Source: a bacterium (GTDB lineage Bacteria; Pseudomonadota; Gammaproteobacteria; Burkholderiales; Thiobacillaceae). From it: a stretch of DNA of 50,356 bases. The notes under the pieces are model-generated. The model was not told the origin of the DNA and searched no databases. It worked only from the letters and a program-made list of their open reading frames with translations. Shown here piece by piece: positions 23,575 through 31,708 of this stretch; the stretch's first letter is position 1; each line of letters opens with the position of its first letter. The position numbers and the translations under genes are program-made. The stretch lies in assembly GCA_009772925.1 (NCBI GenBank), contig WOUQ01000015.1, forward strand, positions 1 through 50,356, in the 5' to 3' direction.

Positions 23575-23599
23575 CCGGCATTATCCATGGAAATGCCGG
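23575..23599 (-). promoter_or_regulatory. Palindrome upstream of cimA
   Basis: CCGGCATT (23575-23582) and AATGCCGG (23592-23599) are exact inverted copies with CCATGG between them, about 40-65 bases before the cimA start. This may be an operator or leader hairpin. A second, shorter pair TGTCCG/CGGACA lies at 23700-23722, closer to the restriction operon. Confidence 0.35.
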
Positions 23600-23753
23600 A
23601 GGATGAGGGATGGACTGGGGAGAAGACAGCCTTTGTGCGGGGCCGTGGGGTGGCTGGCGGTAACCGTCTGGAACATAATCCCGGCCACATCGCATCCCCT
23701 GTCCGACATTGACAGGCGGACAAGGGAGCAGGTCCACAACCACCTGAAAAATA

Positions 23754-26700
23754 GTGAACAACCAATTCTTCGAGCACCCCATCCTCAATTCGCCCTACGA
23801 CTACCCGGCGCGTCACTGGGAGCTCGATGCGCAGGGCCAGCCTACCCAGCAGATTCTGGAGCGCCGCCGCCGAGCGGAGTTCATCACCCCCATCCCCAAG
23901 CCCAAGAAACGCAAGGCTCAGGCAGCACAGACCTCACTTCTGCTGGATGGCGGTGACGGCCTCTCCACCCAGGCCCAGGAATACGAAAAAACCGCGTCCA
24001 TGATCAACGCCGCCCGCCAGGAGGTGGACAAGTGGCGCGGCATTCAGAACCCGAACGACTGGCGCGTAACGCCGGAAACCGCGCGTCTGCTGCAACACTG
24101 GCGGCATCACAAATTCAGCGGCATTCGTCCGTTCTTTTGCCAGATCGAAGCAGTCGAAACCGCGATCTGGCTGACCGAAGTCGCGCCGCAACTGGGTAAG
24201 GCCGGCGAGAGGTTTCTTGAGCACCTGTCCAACGCCAACAACGACGCCAACCCGGAACTGATGCGCCTGGCCCTCAAGCTAGCCACCGGCGCCGGCAAGA
24301 CCACGGTGATGGCGATGCTCATCGCCTGGCAGACCATCAACGCGGTGCGCCGCCCTGGCAGCAAGAAATTCACGCGCGGCTTCCTGATCGTCGCCCCCGG
24401 CCTGACCATCAAGGACCGCCTGCGCGTCCTCCAGCCCAACGACCCGGACAGCTACTACCTCAGCCGCGAGCTGGTGCCCGGCGACATGATGGGCGACCTG
24501 GAACGCGCCAAGATCGTCATCACCAACTACCACGCCTTCAAGCTGCGCGAGCGCCTGCCGCTGTCCAAGGGCGGCCGGCTGCTGCTGCAAGGCCGGGGCG
24601 GCGAGGAACTCGACACGCTGGAAACGGAAGGCCAGATGATCCAGCGCGTCATGCCCGACCTGATGGGCCTGAAGAACATCCTGGTCATCAACGACGAGGC
24701 CCACCACTGCTATCGGGAAAAGCCGGAACAGGCTGATGAAGCTGAAGACCTGAAAGGCGACGAGAAGAAGGAAGCCGAACAGAACAACGAAGCCGCCCGT
24801 CTGTGGATTTCCGGCTTGGAAGCCGTTAACCGCAAGCTCGGCCTGGCGCGGGTCATTGACTTGTCCGCCACCCCCTTCTTCCTGCGCGGTTCCGGCTACG
24901 CCGAAGGCACCCTGTTCCCCTGGACCCTGAGCGATTTCTCGCTGATGGATGCCATCGAATGCGGCATCGTCAAGCTGCCGCGCGTGCCGGTGGCCGACAA
25001 CATCCCCGGCGCCGAAGTACCTGTGTTCCGCAACCTGTGGGAACACATTCGCAAGGACATGCCGAAGAAGGGACGCGGCAAGGCCGAAGGGCTGGACCCG
25101 CTGAAGTTGCCGACCCGCCTGCAAACCGCCCTCGAAGCCCTCTACGGCCACTACAAGAAGACCTACGACCTGTGGGAGCAGGCCGGCATCCAGGTGCCGC
25201 CCTGCTTCATCGTGGTCTGCAACAACACCTCCACCTCCAAGCTGGTGTACGACTACATCTCCGGCTTCCAGCGGCAGAACGACGATGGCACCAGCACCCT
25301 GGAGAATGGCCGCCTTGAGCTGTTCCGCAACTTCGATGAACACGGCAACCCCCTCGGCCGCCCCAAGACCCTGCTCATCGACAGCGAGCAACTGGAATCC
25401 GGCGAAGCCCTGGACGACAACTTCCGTGGCATGGCCTCAGACGAAATCGAGCGCTTCCGCCGCGAAATCATCGAGCGCACCGGCGACCCCCGCGCCGCCG
25501 AGAACATCACCGACCAGGACTTGCTGCGCGAGGTCATGAACACCGTCGGCAAGGCGGGCCGCCTGGGCGACTCCATCCGCTGCGTGGTTTCTGTATCCAT
25601 GCTCACCGAAGGCTGGGACGCCAGCACCGTCACCCACGTCCTCGGGGTGCGCGCCTTCGGCACCCAACTGCTGTGCGAACAGGTCATCGGCCGCGCCCTG
25701 CGGCGCCAGTCCTACGAACTCAACGAGGACGGCCTGTTCAACGTCGAATACGCCGACGTCCTCGGCATCCCCTTCGACTTCACCGCCAAGCCTGTCGTCG
25801 CGCCGCCACAACCGCCGCGCGAAACCATCCAGGTCAAAGCTATCCGCCCCGAGCGGGACGAACTGGAAATCCGTTTCCCCCGCGTCCAGGGTTACCGGGT
25901 GGAACTGCCGGAAGAACGCCTCACCGCCGAGTTCAACGACGACTCCATCCTCGAACTCACTCCCGATCTGGTCGGCCCCTCCATCACCAAGAACGCCGGC
26001 ATCATCGGCCAGGATGTGGACCTGAGCCTCGTCCACACCGGCGACATGCGCCACTCCACGCTGCTGTTCCACCTCACCCAGCGCCTGATCTACACCAAGT
26101 GGCGCGACCCTGGCGAGGAACCCAAACTCTACCTGTTCGGCCAGTTGAAGCGCATCGCCAAGCAATGGCTGGACACCTGCCTGGTGTGCAAGGGCGGCAC
26201 CTACCCCGCCCAGCTCATGTACCAATCCCTGGCCGACATGGCCTGCGAACGCATCACCGCCGGCATCACCCGCGCCCTGATCGGCGAGCGCCCCATCAAG
26301 GCCGTGCTCGACCCCTATAACCCCACCGGCTCCACCGCCCACGTCAACTTCAACACCTCGAAGAAAGACCGCTGGCAAACCGACGCGCGCCGCTGCCACC
26401 TCAACTGGGTGGTTCTGGATAGCGGCTGGGAGGGCGAGTTCTGCCGCGTGGCCGAGGCCCACCCGCGCGTGCGCGCCTACGTGAAGAACCACAACCTCGG
26501 CCTGGAAGTGCCGTACCGCTACGGTTCAGAGATGCGCATCTACCTGCCCGACTTCGTCGTCCTGGTAGAGGACGGCCATGGCGAGGATGACCTGTTGCAC
26601 CTCGTCGTCGAGGTCAAGGGCTACCGCCGCGAGGACGCCAAGGAAAAGAAGGCCACCATGGAAACCTACTGGGTGCCTGGCGTGAACAACCTCAAACAAT

Positions 26701-26816
26701 ACGGCCGCTGGGCCTTCGCCGAATTCACCAGCGTCTGGGAGATGCAGGACGACTTCGCCAAGAAGGTGGAAGCCGAATTCAGCAACATGATCGGGCGGGT
26801 GGTGGATGGAAGCTGA
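23754..26816 (+). CDS. res: Type III-like restriction enzyme: helicase plus nuclease
   Basis: 1020 residues starting GTG at 23754; the N-terminus NNQFFEHPILNSPYDYPARH is a conserved opening of this Res-like group, which supports the start despite a poor ribosome site. The superfamily 2 helicase core has Walker A LATGAGKTTVMAML (about residues 179-192), motif II INDEAHHCY and motif VI VIGRALRRQ. The C-terminal nuclease domain (about 905-1000) has YLPDFVV...HLVVEVKG, the PD-(D/E)xK pattern. It is the ATP-dependent DNA translocase/nuclease partner of the methyltransferase two genes downstream. This lineage is distant from classical EcoP1 Res and is often annotated BPTD_3080-family. Confidence 0.88.
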   Translation: MNNQFFEHPILNSPYDYPARHWELDAQGQPTQQILERRRRAEFITPIPKPKKRKAQAAQTSLLLDGGDGLSTQAQEYEKTASMINAARQEVDKWRGIQNPNDWRVTPETARLLQHWRHHKFSGIRPFFCQIEAVETAIWLTEVAPQLGKAGERFLEHLSNANNDANPELMRLALKLATGAGKTTVMAMLIAWQTINAVRRPGSKKFTRGFLIVAPGLTIKDRLRVLQPNDPDSYYLSRELVPGDMMGDLERAKIVITNYHAFKLRERLPLSKGGRLLLQGRGGEELDTLETEGQMIQRVMPDLMGLKNILVINDEAHHCYREKPEQADEAEDLKGDEKKEAEQNNEAARLWISGLEAVNRKLGLARVIDLSATPFFLRGSGYAEGTLFPWTLSDFSLMDAIECGIVKLPRVPVADNIPGAEVPVFRNLWEHIRKDMPKKGRGKAEGLDPLKLPTRLQTALEALYGHYKKTYDLWEQAGIQVPPCFIVVCNNTSTSKLVYDYISGFQRQNDDGTSTLENGRLELFRNFDEHGNPLGRPKTLLIDSEQLESGEALDDNFRGMASDEIERFRREIIERTGDPRAAENITDQDLLREVMNTVGKAGRLGDSIRCVVSVSMLTEGWDASTVTHVLGVRAFGTQLLCEQVIGRALRRQSYELNEDGLFNVEYADVLGIPFDFTAKPVVAPPQPPRETIQVKAIRPERDELEIRFPRVQGYRVELPEERLTAEFNDDSILELTPDLVGPSITKNAGIIGQDVDLSLVHTGDMRHSTLLFHLTQRLIYTKWRDPGEEPKLYLFGQLKRIAKQWLDTCLVCKGGTYPAQLMYQSLADMACERITAGITRALIGERPIKAVLDPYNPTGSTAHVNFNTSKKDRWQTDARRCHLNWVVLDSGWEGEFCRVAEAHPRVRAYVKNHNLGLEVPYRYGSEMRIYLPDFVVLVEDGHGEDDLLHLVVEVKGYRREDAKEKKATMETYWVPGVNNLKQYGRWAFAEFTSVWEMQDDFAKKVEAEFSNMIGRVVDGS

Positions 26817-26827
26817 AACTGCATTGA

Positions 26828-26859
26828 GGACCATTTTCCTGACGTCAGGAAAGTGGTCC
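26828..26859. promoter_or_regulatory. 32-bp palindrome between res and bro genes
   Basis: The sequence is GGACCA-t-TTTCCTGAC followed by GTCAGGAAA-g-TGGTCC: 15 of 16 base pairs are symmetric, with an uninterrupted central 18-bp perfect palindrome (26835-26852). It lies 11 bases after the res stop. It could be a terminator, an operator for BRO/RhuM proteins, or a mobile palindrome. Confidence 0.6.
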
Positions 26860-26875
26860 CTTGGTGGCGATGCAC

Positions 26876-26903
26876 ACCATTTTGTTGGCGCCAACAAAAT
26901 GGT
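26876..26903. promoter_or_regulatory. 28-bp perfect palindrome before the bro gene
   Basis: ACCATTTTGTTGGC (26876-26889) is followed directly by its exact reverse complement (26890-26903). It begins with the same ACCATTTT as the 32-bp palindrome just upstream and ends 36 bases before the BRO start codon. No spacer is present, so a protein-binding site or cruciform is more natural than a terminator hairpin. Confidence 0.6.
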
Positions 26904-26939
26904 TCACCAAGAGGCCGGGCAGAAACGGGAGAAGATGCC

Positions 26940-27788
26940 ATGAGCAACATCAAGCTGTTCGAGTCGAAGCACATCCGTTCGGCCTGGGACGAAGCCACCC
27001 AACGCTGGTACTTCGCCATCGTCGATGTCGTCGCAGCCTTGAGTGAAAGCGAGAGCCCGCAGGTCTACTGGCGAGTGCTCAAGAAGCGCTTGCTGGCCGA
27101 GGGCAATGAAACCGTTACAAGCTGTAACGCTTTGAAGATGACCGCCGCCGATGGCAAGCAGCGTCTGACTGACGTGGCGGATACCGAGCAATTGCTTCGG
27201 CTTATCCAGTCCATCCCCTCCCCCAAAGCTGAGCCGTTCAAGCGCTGGCTGGCCAAGGTCGGCTACGAGCGGCTGGAAGAAATCGAAAACCCCGAATTGG
27301 CCGCCGCGCGCATGCGCGAGTTATACAAGGCCAAGGGCTACAGCGACGAATGGATCGAAAAGCGGGTGCGCGGCATCGCCATCCGCGACGAACTCACCCA
27401 CGAATGGCAGAAGCGCGGTGTCAAGGAACAACGCGAATACGCCATCCTCACCGCCGAAATCAGCCGCGCCACCTTCGGCATGACCCCCGCCGAATACAAG
27501 GCCTTCAAAAGCCTAGACAAGCCCGCCGACAACCTGCGCGACCACATGAACGACCTTGAACTGATCTTCACCATGCTGGGCGAAGCCTCCACCACCGAGA
27601 TTGCTCGCAATAAAGACGCCCAGGGCTATGGCGAAAACCGCGACGCGGCCGTGGCGGGTGGCGCGGTGGCCGGACGGGCGCGCCGCGACCTGGAGAAAAA
27701 GTCCGGCAAGCGCGTGGCCAGCGCGGAAAACTACAAAGCCTTGCCCGAAGCCGTGGCGCGCAAGAAGCTGAAGAAAAAGGAAGACTGA
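26940..27788 (+). CDS. BRO-N domain protein in the restriction operon
   Basis: 282 residues from the ATG at 26940 (ribosome site GGGAGAAG). The N-terminal BRO domain (about residues 1-110) reads IRSAWDEATQRWYFAIVDVV, YWRVLKKRLLAEGNETVTS and LLRLIQSIPSPKAEPFKRWL. The rest is a basic helical region (EWIEKRVRGIAIRDELTHEW, ending KKLKKKED). BRO-N proteins are DNA-binding and known mainly as phage antirepressors. Solitary chromosomal copies within restriction-modification operons are common, but their role is not settled. The gene lies between res and mod with only 2 bases to mod. A hairpin is embedded in codons 59-64. Confidence 0.85.
   Translation: MSNIKLFESKHIRSAWDEATQRWYFAIVDVVAALSESESPQVYWRVLKKRLLAEGNETVTSCNALKMTAADGKQRLTDVADTEQLLRLIQSIPSPKAEPFKRWLAKVGYERLEEIENPELAAARMRELYKAKGYSDEWIEKRVRGIAIRDELTHEWQKRGVKEQREYAILTAEISRATFGMTPAEYKAFKSLDKPADNLRDHMNDLELIFTMLGEASTTEIARNKDAQGYGENRDAAVAGGAVAGRARRDLEKKSGKRVASAENYKALPEAVARKKLKKKED
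27114..27130 (+). repeat. Hairpin inside the bro coding sequence
   Basis: CGTTACA-AGC-TGTAACG is a perfect 7-bp stem with a 3-base loop. It encodes part of ETVTSCNAL and is followed five codons later by TAADGKQ. Compare the hairpin at 30898-30926 in the rhuM gene, which is followed directly by the same peptide. Confidence 0.6.
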
Positions 27789-27790
27789 GC

Positions 27791-30712
27791 ATGGCAAAAG
27801 CCCCCAAGACCCCGCTCAGCGTCGAAGCCCTCAAGCACGACGACGCCACCCGCAAAAACATCCCCACCGCCGAATACCAGTCGGTGATGCAGAAGAACGA
27901 GCAGTCGCCCGTGCGCATCGCCTACGAACGCCGCAACCGCGACCTCGACCCGCAACTGGTCTGGCGCGGCAAGGACCAGCAGGACTGGTCCGACCTCGTC
28001 GTCCACGCCCCGCCGGTCTACATCCAGGAAAAGGTCCACCCCAAGGTATTGATCGACGACCTCAAGCGTTATCCCCCCTCGCCCTCGGGGAGAGGGGCCG
28101 GGGGTGAGGGTGCATTTCAACAGATCGACCTGTTCGCCGACTTCAACGGCCTGCCCGACGACAACGCCAAGACCGAGTTCTACCAACACGACAGCCACTG
28201 GCAGAACCGCATGATTTTGGGCGACAGCCTGCAAGTCATGGCCTCCCTCGCCGAGCGCGAAGGCCTGCGCGGCCAAGTGCAGTGCATCTATTTCGATCCG
28301 CCCTACGGCATCAAATTCAACAGCAACTTCCAGTGGTCCACCACCAGCCGCGACGTCAAGGACGGCAACACCGACCACATCACCCGCGAGCCGGAACAGG
28401 TCAAAGCCTTCCGCGACACCTGGCGCGACGGCATTCACTCCTACCTCACCTATCTGCGCGACCGGCTGACCGTGGCGCGGGATTTGTTGACGGACTCCGG
28501 GTCGATCTTTGTGCAGATCGGCGATGAGAATGTGCACCGGGTGCGGGCGGTGATGGATGAGGTGTTTGGGGAAGACAACTTCTGTTCGCTTCTTGTGTGC
28601 CGCAAGACAAGTAGCCTGAACAGCCCAGTAGCGCGTGTGAACGTAATTCCCGGGAGCGCCGATTTCATCATCTGGTTCGCAAAGGGCAAAGACAGGGTGA
28701 AATACCGCCAGCTATACGTCGAAAAGTCTTTAGCAGGAGAAGGCGGTGACCATTACCGCGTAGTTGAATTGCCTGACGGAACGACTCGTGCAATAACTCC
28801 AGATGAAATATGGAGACCTGAGGCTCTGCCAGCTGGCACCAAGGTTCTACAAATAGACAACCTCATTTCACAGGGGTTTTCCGAGTCATTGTCGAAGGCC
28901 TTTGTGTATGCCGGGCGGATGTTCTCGCCAGGAGGGACTTCGCATTGGAAGACAACACACTGTGGCCTCAACAAGTTGGCTATGGCCGATAGATTGGTCG
29001 CAGCGGGAAAGACGATGCGATACAAGAGGTTGTTCTCCGATTTTCCAGTGATGATGGTCAACAGCATCTGGGAGGACATCGGAGCTGACTCAGACAAGAC
29101 ATACGTTGTTCAAACGCCAACTGCGGCCATCAAACGCTGCATTTTGATCACTACCGACCCCGGTGACCTCGTCCTCGACCCCACCTGCGGTTCCGGCACC
29201 ACCGCCTACGTCGCCGAACAATGGGGCCGCCGCTGGATCACCCTCGACACCTCCCGCGTCGCCCTGGCCTTGGCCCGTGCCCGCATCATGGGCGCCCGCT
29301 ACCCCTACTACCTGCTCGCCGACAGCCGCGACGGCCAGATCAAGGAAGCCGAAGTCACCCGCACCGCGCCCTCCAGCCAGCCCACGCGCGGCAACATCCG
29401 CCACGGCTTCGTCTACGAGCGCGTGCCGCACATCACCCTGAAATCCATCGCCAACAACAGCGAGATCGACGTCATCTGGGACAAGTGGCAGGAGAAGCTG
29501 GAACCGCTGCGCGAACAACTCAACCAGGCGCTGGGACGGGATTCTGTAGGAGCGGGCTTGCCCGCGATTGCCACCGTTGTATCGCGGGCAAGCCCGCTCC
29601 TACCCGCGTGGCAGGAATGGCAAATCCCCCGTGACGCCGATGCCAAATGGCCGGATGCCACCAGGAAACTCCACGCCGACTGGTGGCAAGCACGCATCGC
29701 CCGCCAGAAGGAAATCGACGCCTCCATCGCCGCCAAGGCCGAGTTCGAATACCTGTACGACAAACCCTACGAGGACAAGAAGAAGGTTCGCGTCGCCGGC
29801 CCGTTCACTGTGGAAAGCCTATCGCCCCACCGCGTCCTGGCCGTCGATGAAAACGACGAACTGATCGACAAAGCCGCCGAGCCCGACCCTGGCTACGGCG
29901 AGGAACGCGACTTCGTCCAGATGATCCTGGAAAACCTCAAGACCGCCGGCGTCCAGCAGGCCCACAAGGAAGACCGGATCAGCTTCACCGCGCTGGCCCC
30001 ATGGCCGGGTAATCTGGTCTGCGCCGAAGGCCGCTATGTGGAAGAGCACCCTCACCCTAACCCTCTCCCAGAGGGAGAGGGGACAAAAACCGAGAAACGC
30101 GCCGCCATCTTCATCGGCCCCGAGTTCGGCACCGTCTCCCGCCCCGACCTGGTGGAAGCCGCCCGCGAAGCCGGCGACGCCGATTTCGACGTGCTCATCG
30201 CCTGCGCCTTCAACTACGACGCGCATTCCTCCGAGTTCGACAAACTCGGCCGCATCCCCGTGCTCAAGGCCCGCATGAACGCCGACCTGCACATGGCCGA
30301 AGACCTCAAGAACACCGGCAAGGGCAACCTGTTCGTCATCTTCGGCGAACCCGACATCGATATCCTGGAAGCCGAGGGTGGCCAGGTCCGCGTCAAGGTC
30401 AACGGCGTCGATGTTTTCCACCCCAACACCGGCGAAGTCCGCAGCGACGGCGCCGAAGGCATCGCCTGCTGGTTCATCGACACCGACTACAACATGGAAT
30501 CCTTCTTCGTCCGCCACGCCTACTTCCTCGGCGCCAACGACCCCTACAAGGCGCTGAAAACCACGCTGAAAGCCGAAATCAACGAAGAAGCCTGGGCCAC
30601 CCTGAACAGCGATACCTCACGCCCGTTCGATAAACCGAAGTCCGGCCGAATCGCGGTGAAGGTCATCAATCACCTGGGGGATGAGGTGATGAAGGTGTTC
30701 AGGGTGGTGTGA
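27791..30712 (+). CDS. mod: DNA methyltransferase of type III-like system (N6-adenine/N4-cytosine, beta class)
   Basis: 973 residues, long for a Mod protein. Motif IV DPPYGIKF (about residue 169) precedes motif I LDPTCGSGTTAYVAEQWGRR (about 462), the beta-class order. Between them the target recognition segment (28560-29155) is AT-richer than the flanks: 32 of 60 G+C in 28741-28800 against 45 of 60 in 29221-29280. Three palindromic repeats lie in frame at 28076-28110, 29546-29603 and 30061-30081. They encode the filler peptides PSPSGRGAGGEGAF, VGAGLPAIATVVSRASPLLP and PHPNPLPEGEG. The frame is intact throughout. The gene starts 2 bases after bro, with AAGGA upstream, and its TGA overlaps the rhuM ATG. 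Confidence 0.9.
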   Translation: MAKAPKTPLSVEALKHDDATRKNIPTAEYQSVMQKNEQSPVRIAYERRNRDLDPQLVWRGKDQQDWSDLVVHAPPVYIQEKVHPKVLIDDLKRYPPSPSGRGAGGEGAFQQIDLFADFNGLPDDNAKTEFYQHDSHWQNRMILGDSLQVMASLAEREGLRGQVQCIYFDPPYGIKFNSNFQWSTTSRDVKDGNTDHITREPEQVKAFRDTWRDGIHSYLTYLRDRLTVARDLLTDSGSIFVQIGDENVHRVRAVMDEVFGEDNFCSLLVCRKTSSLNSPVARVNVIPGSADFIIWFAKGKDRVKYRQLYVEKSLAGEGGDHYRVVELPDGTTRAITPDEIWRPEALPAGTKVLQIDNLISQGFSESLSKAFVYAGRMFSPGGTSHWKTTHCGLNKLAMADRLVAAGKTMRYKRLFSDFPVMMVNSIWEDIGADSDKTYVVQTPTAAIKRCILITTDPGDLVLDPTCGSGTTAYVAEQWGRRWITLDTSRVALALARARIMGARYPYYLLADSRDGQIKEAEVTRTAPSSQPTRGNIRHGFVYERVPHITLKSIANNSEIDVIWDKWQEKLEPLREQLNQALGRDSVGAGLPAIATVVSRASPLLPAWQEWQIPRDADAKWPDATRKLHADWWQARIARQKEIDASIAAKAEFEYLYDKPYEDKKKVRVAGPFTVESLSPHRVLAVDENDELIDKAAEPDPGYGEERDFVQMILENLKTAGVQQAHKEDRISFTALAPWPGNLVCAEGRYVEEHPHPNPLPEGEGTKTEKRAAIFIGPEFGTVSRPDLVEAAREAGDADFDVLIACAFNYDAHSSEFDKLGRIPVLKARMNADLHMAEDLKNTGKGNLFVIFGEPDIDILEAEGGQVRVKVNGVDVFHPNTGEVRSDGAEGIACWFIDTDYNMESFFVRHAYFLGANDPYKALKTTLKAEINEEAWATLNSDTSRPFDKPKSGRIAVKVINHLGDEVMKVFRVV
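28076..28110. repeat. G/C-rich palindromic repeat inserted in mod (site 1)
   Basis: CCCTCGCCC (28076-28084) pairs with GGGTGAGGG (28102-28110) with one mismatch, and the loop is GGGGAGAGGGGC-like. This belongs to the CCCTC...GAGGG class of dispersed repeats. It encodes PSPSGRGAGGEG in frame within the N-terminal linker before the methylase fold. Confidence 0.75.
29546..29603. repeat. REP doublet (BIME) inserted in mod (site 2)
   Basis: A perfect 23-bp inverted repeat (29546-29568 and 29581-29603) is separated by 12 bases. Each arm is itself a REP: the GTAG head, then GCGGGC-TT-GCCCGC. This is the classical product of REP-associated transposases (RAYT). It is 58 bp long and the frame stays open, adding VGAGLPAIATVVSRASPLLP to the protein. 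Confidence 0.85.
30061..30081. repeat. Palindromic repeat inserted in mod (site 3)
   Basis: CCCTCTCCC-AGA-GGGAGAGGG is a perfect 9-bp stem, preceded by CACCCTCACCCTAA. It encodes PHPNPLPEGEG, a peptide known to appear when this dispersed repeat falls inside genes. Confidence 0.8.
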
Positions 30713-31698
30713 TGACCGAGCCCCAACAATTCCTGATCTACCAAAGCGAAGACGGCTCCACCCGCATCGACGTGATGCTGGAGGCGGAAACCCTGTGGCT
30801 GAACCAGAAGCAGTTGACCGAGTTGTTCGGCAAGGCCAAGGGCACCATCAGCGAGCACATCAAGCACATTTTTGAAGATGGAGAGCTGGATGAAAATGCA
30901 GTTGTTCGGTTTTACCGAACAACTGCCGCTGACGGCAAACAGTACGAGGTGGCGCACTACAACCTGGACATGGTTCTCGCCCTGGGTTTCCGGGTGCGTA
31001 GCCCGGTCGCTGTGCGCTTTCGCCAGTGGGCCAACGACAAGCTGAAGGAGTACATCGTCAAGGGCTTCGTGCTGGATGACGCGCGCTTGAAGAACCCCGG
31101 CAAGGGCCGCGACTACTTCGACGAGCTGACCCGCCGCCTGCAAGACATCCGCACCAGCGAGCGGCGTTTCTACCAGAAGATCACCGATATCTACGCCACC
31201 AGCGTGGATTACGACGCGCGCCATCCGCTGACCCAGACTTTTTTCGCCACGGTGCAAAACAAGGTGCATTTCGCCATCCACGGTCAGACCGCCGCTGAAT
31301 TGATTGCCAGCCGTGCCGACAGCAGCCAGCCGAACATGGGGCTGACGACCTGGGACGGTGCGCGACTCCGCAAGGCGGATGTGAGCATCGCCAAGAATTA
31401 TCTGAACGAGGAAGAACTGCGCGCCCTCAACAACCTGGCCGAGCAGTATTTGATCTTCGCCGAAGGTCAGGCGGCGCGGCGCATCGCCATGACCATGCAG
31501 GACTGGATTACCAAGCTGGAGGGCTTTCTGACCCTGAATGACCGCGAGATTCTGCAAGGTGCGGGCAAGGTTTCGGCCGATCTGGCGAAGGTTCACGCCG
31601 AGCAGGAGTTCGACAAATTCCGGGTGCTGGATGACCAGCGTTTTGAATCGGATTTCGACCAGATGGTGAAGCGTTTGCCGGCCAAGAAACCGAAGTGA
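30712..31698 (+). CDS. rhuM: RhuM family protein in the restriction operon
   Basis: 328 residues from the ATG at 30712, overlapping the mod TGA (TGATG). It opens PQQFLIYQSEDGSTRIDVML and LWLNQKQLTELFGKAKGTIS, then HYNLDMVLALGFRVRSPVAV and RFRQWANDKLKEYIVKGFVL, the standard RhuM layout. The N-terminal part (about 1-110) is a DNA-binding-like fold and the C-terminal half is helical. RhuM was named as a Salmonella virulence-linked protein and is often encoded inside type I/III restriction operons; its molecular role is unknown. A strong hairpin lies in the coding sequence at 30898-30926. Confidence 0.9.
   Translation: MTEPQQFLIYQSEDGSTRIDVMLEAETLWLNQKQLTELFGKAKGTISEHIKHIFEDGELDENAVVRFYRTTAADGKQYEVAHYNLDMVLALGFRVRSPVAVRFRQWANDKLKEYIVKGFVLDDARLKNPGKGRDYFDELTRRLQDIRTSERRFYQKITDIYATSVDYDARHPLTQTFFATVQNKVHFAIHGQTAAELIASRADSSQPNMGLTTWDGARLRKADVSIAKNYLNEEELRALNNLAEQYLIFAEGQAARRIAMTMQDWITKLEGFLTLNDREILQGAGKVSADLAKVHAEQEFDKFRVLDDQRFESDFDQMVKRLPAKKPK
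30898..30926 (+). repeat. 13-bp-stem hairpin inside the rhuM coding sequence
   Basis: GCAGTTGTTCGGT-TTT-ACCGAACAACTGC: the 13-bp stem is perfect with a 3-base loop. It encodes AVVRFYRTTA, directly before ADGKQ. No similar hairpin is required by the protein's codons, since synonymous choices could avoid it. Confidence 0.7.
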
Positions 31699-31708
31699 TG
31701 AGGCGCCA

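Noticed and set aside
26853-26939. In-frame upstream extension of the BRO protein
   Set aside because: It would translate the 28-bp palindrome and lacks a ribosome site, while the ATG at 26940 has one and starts at the domain edge.
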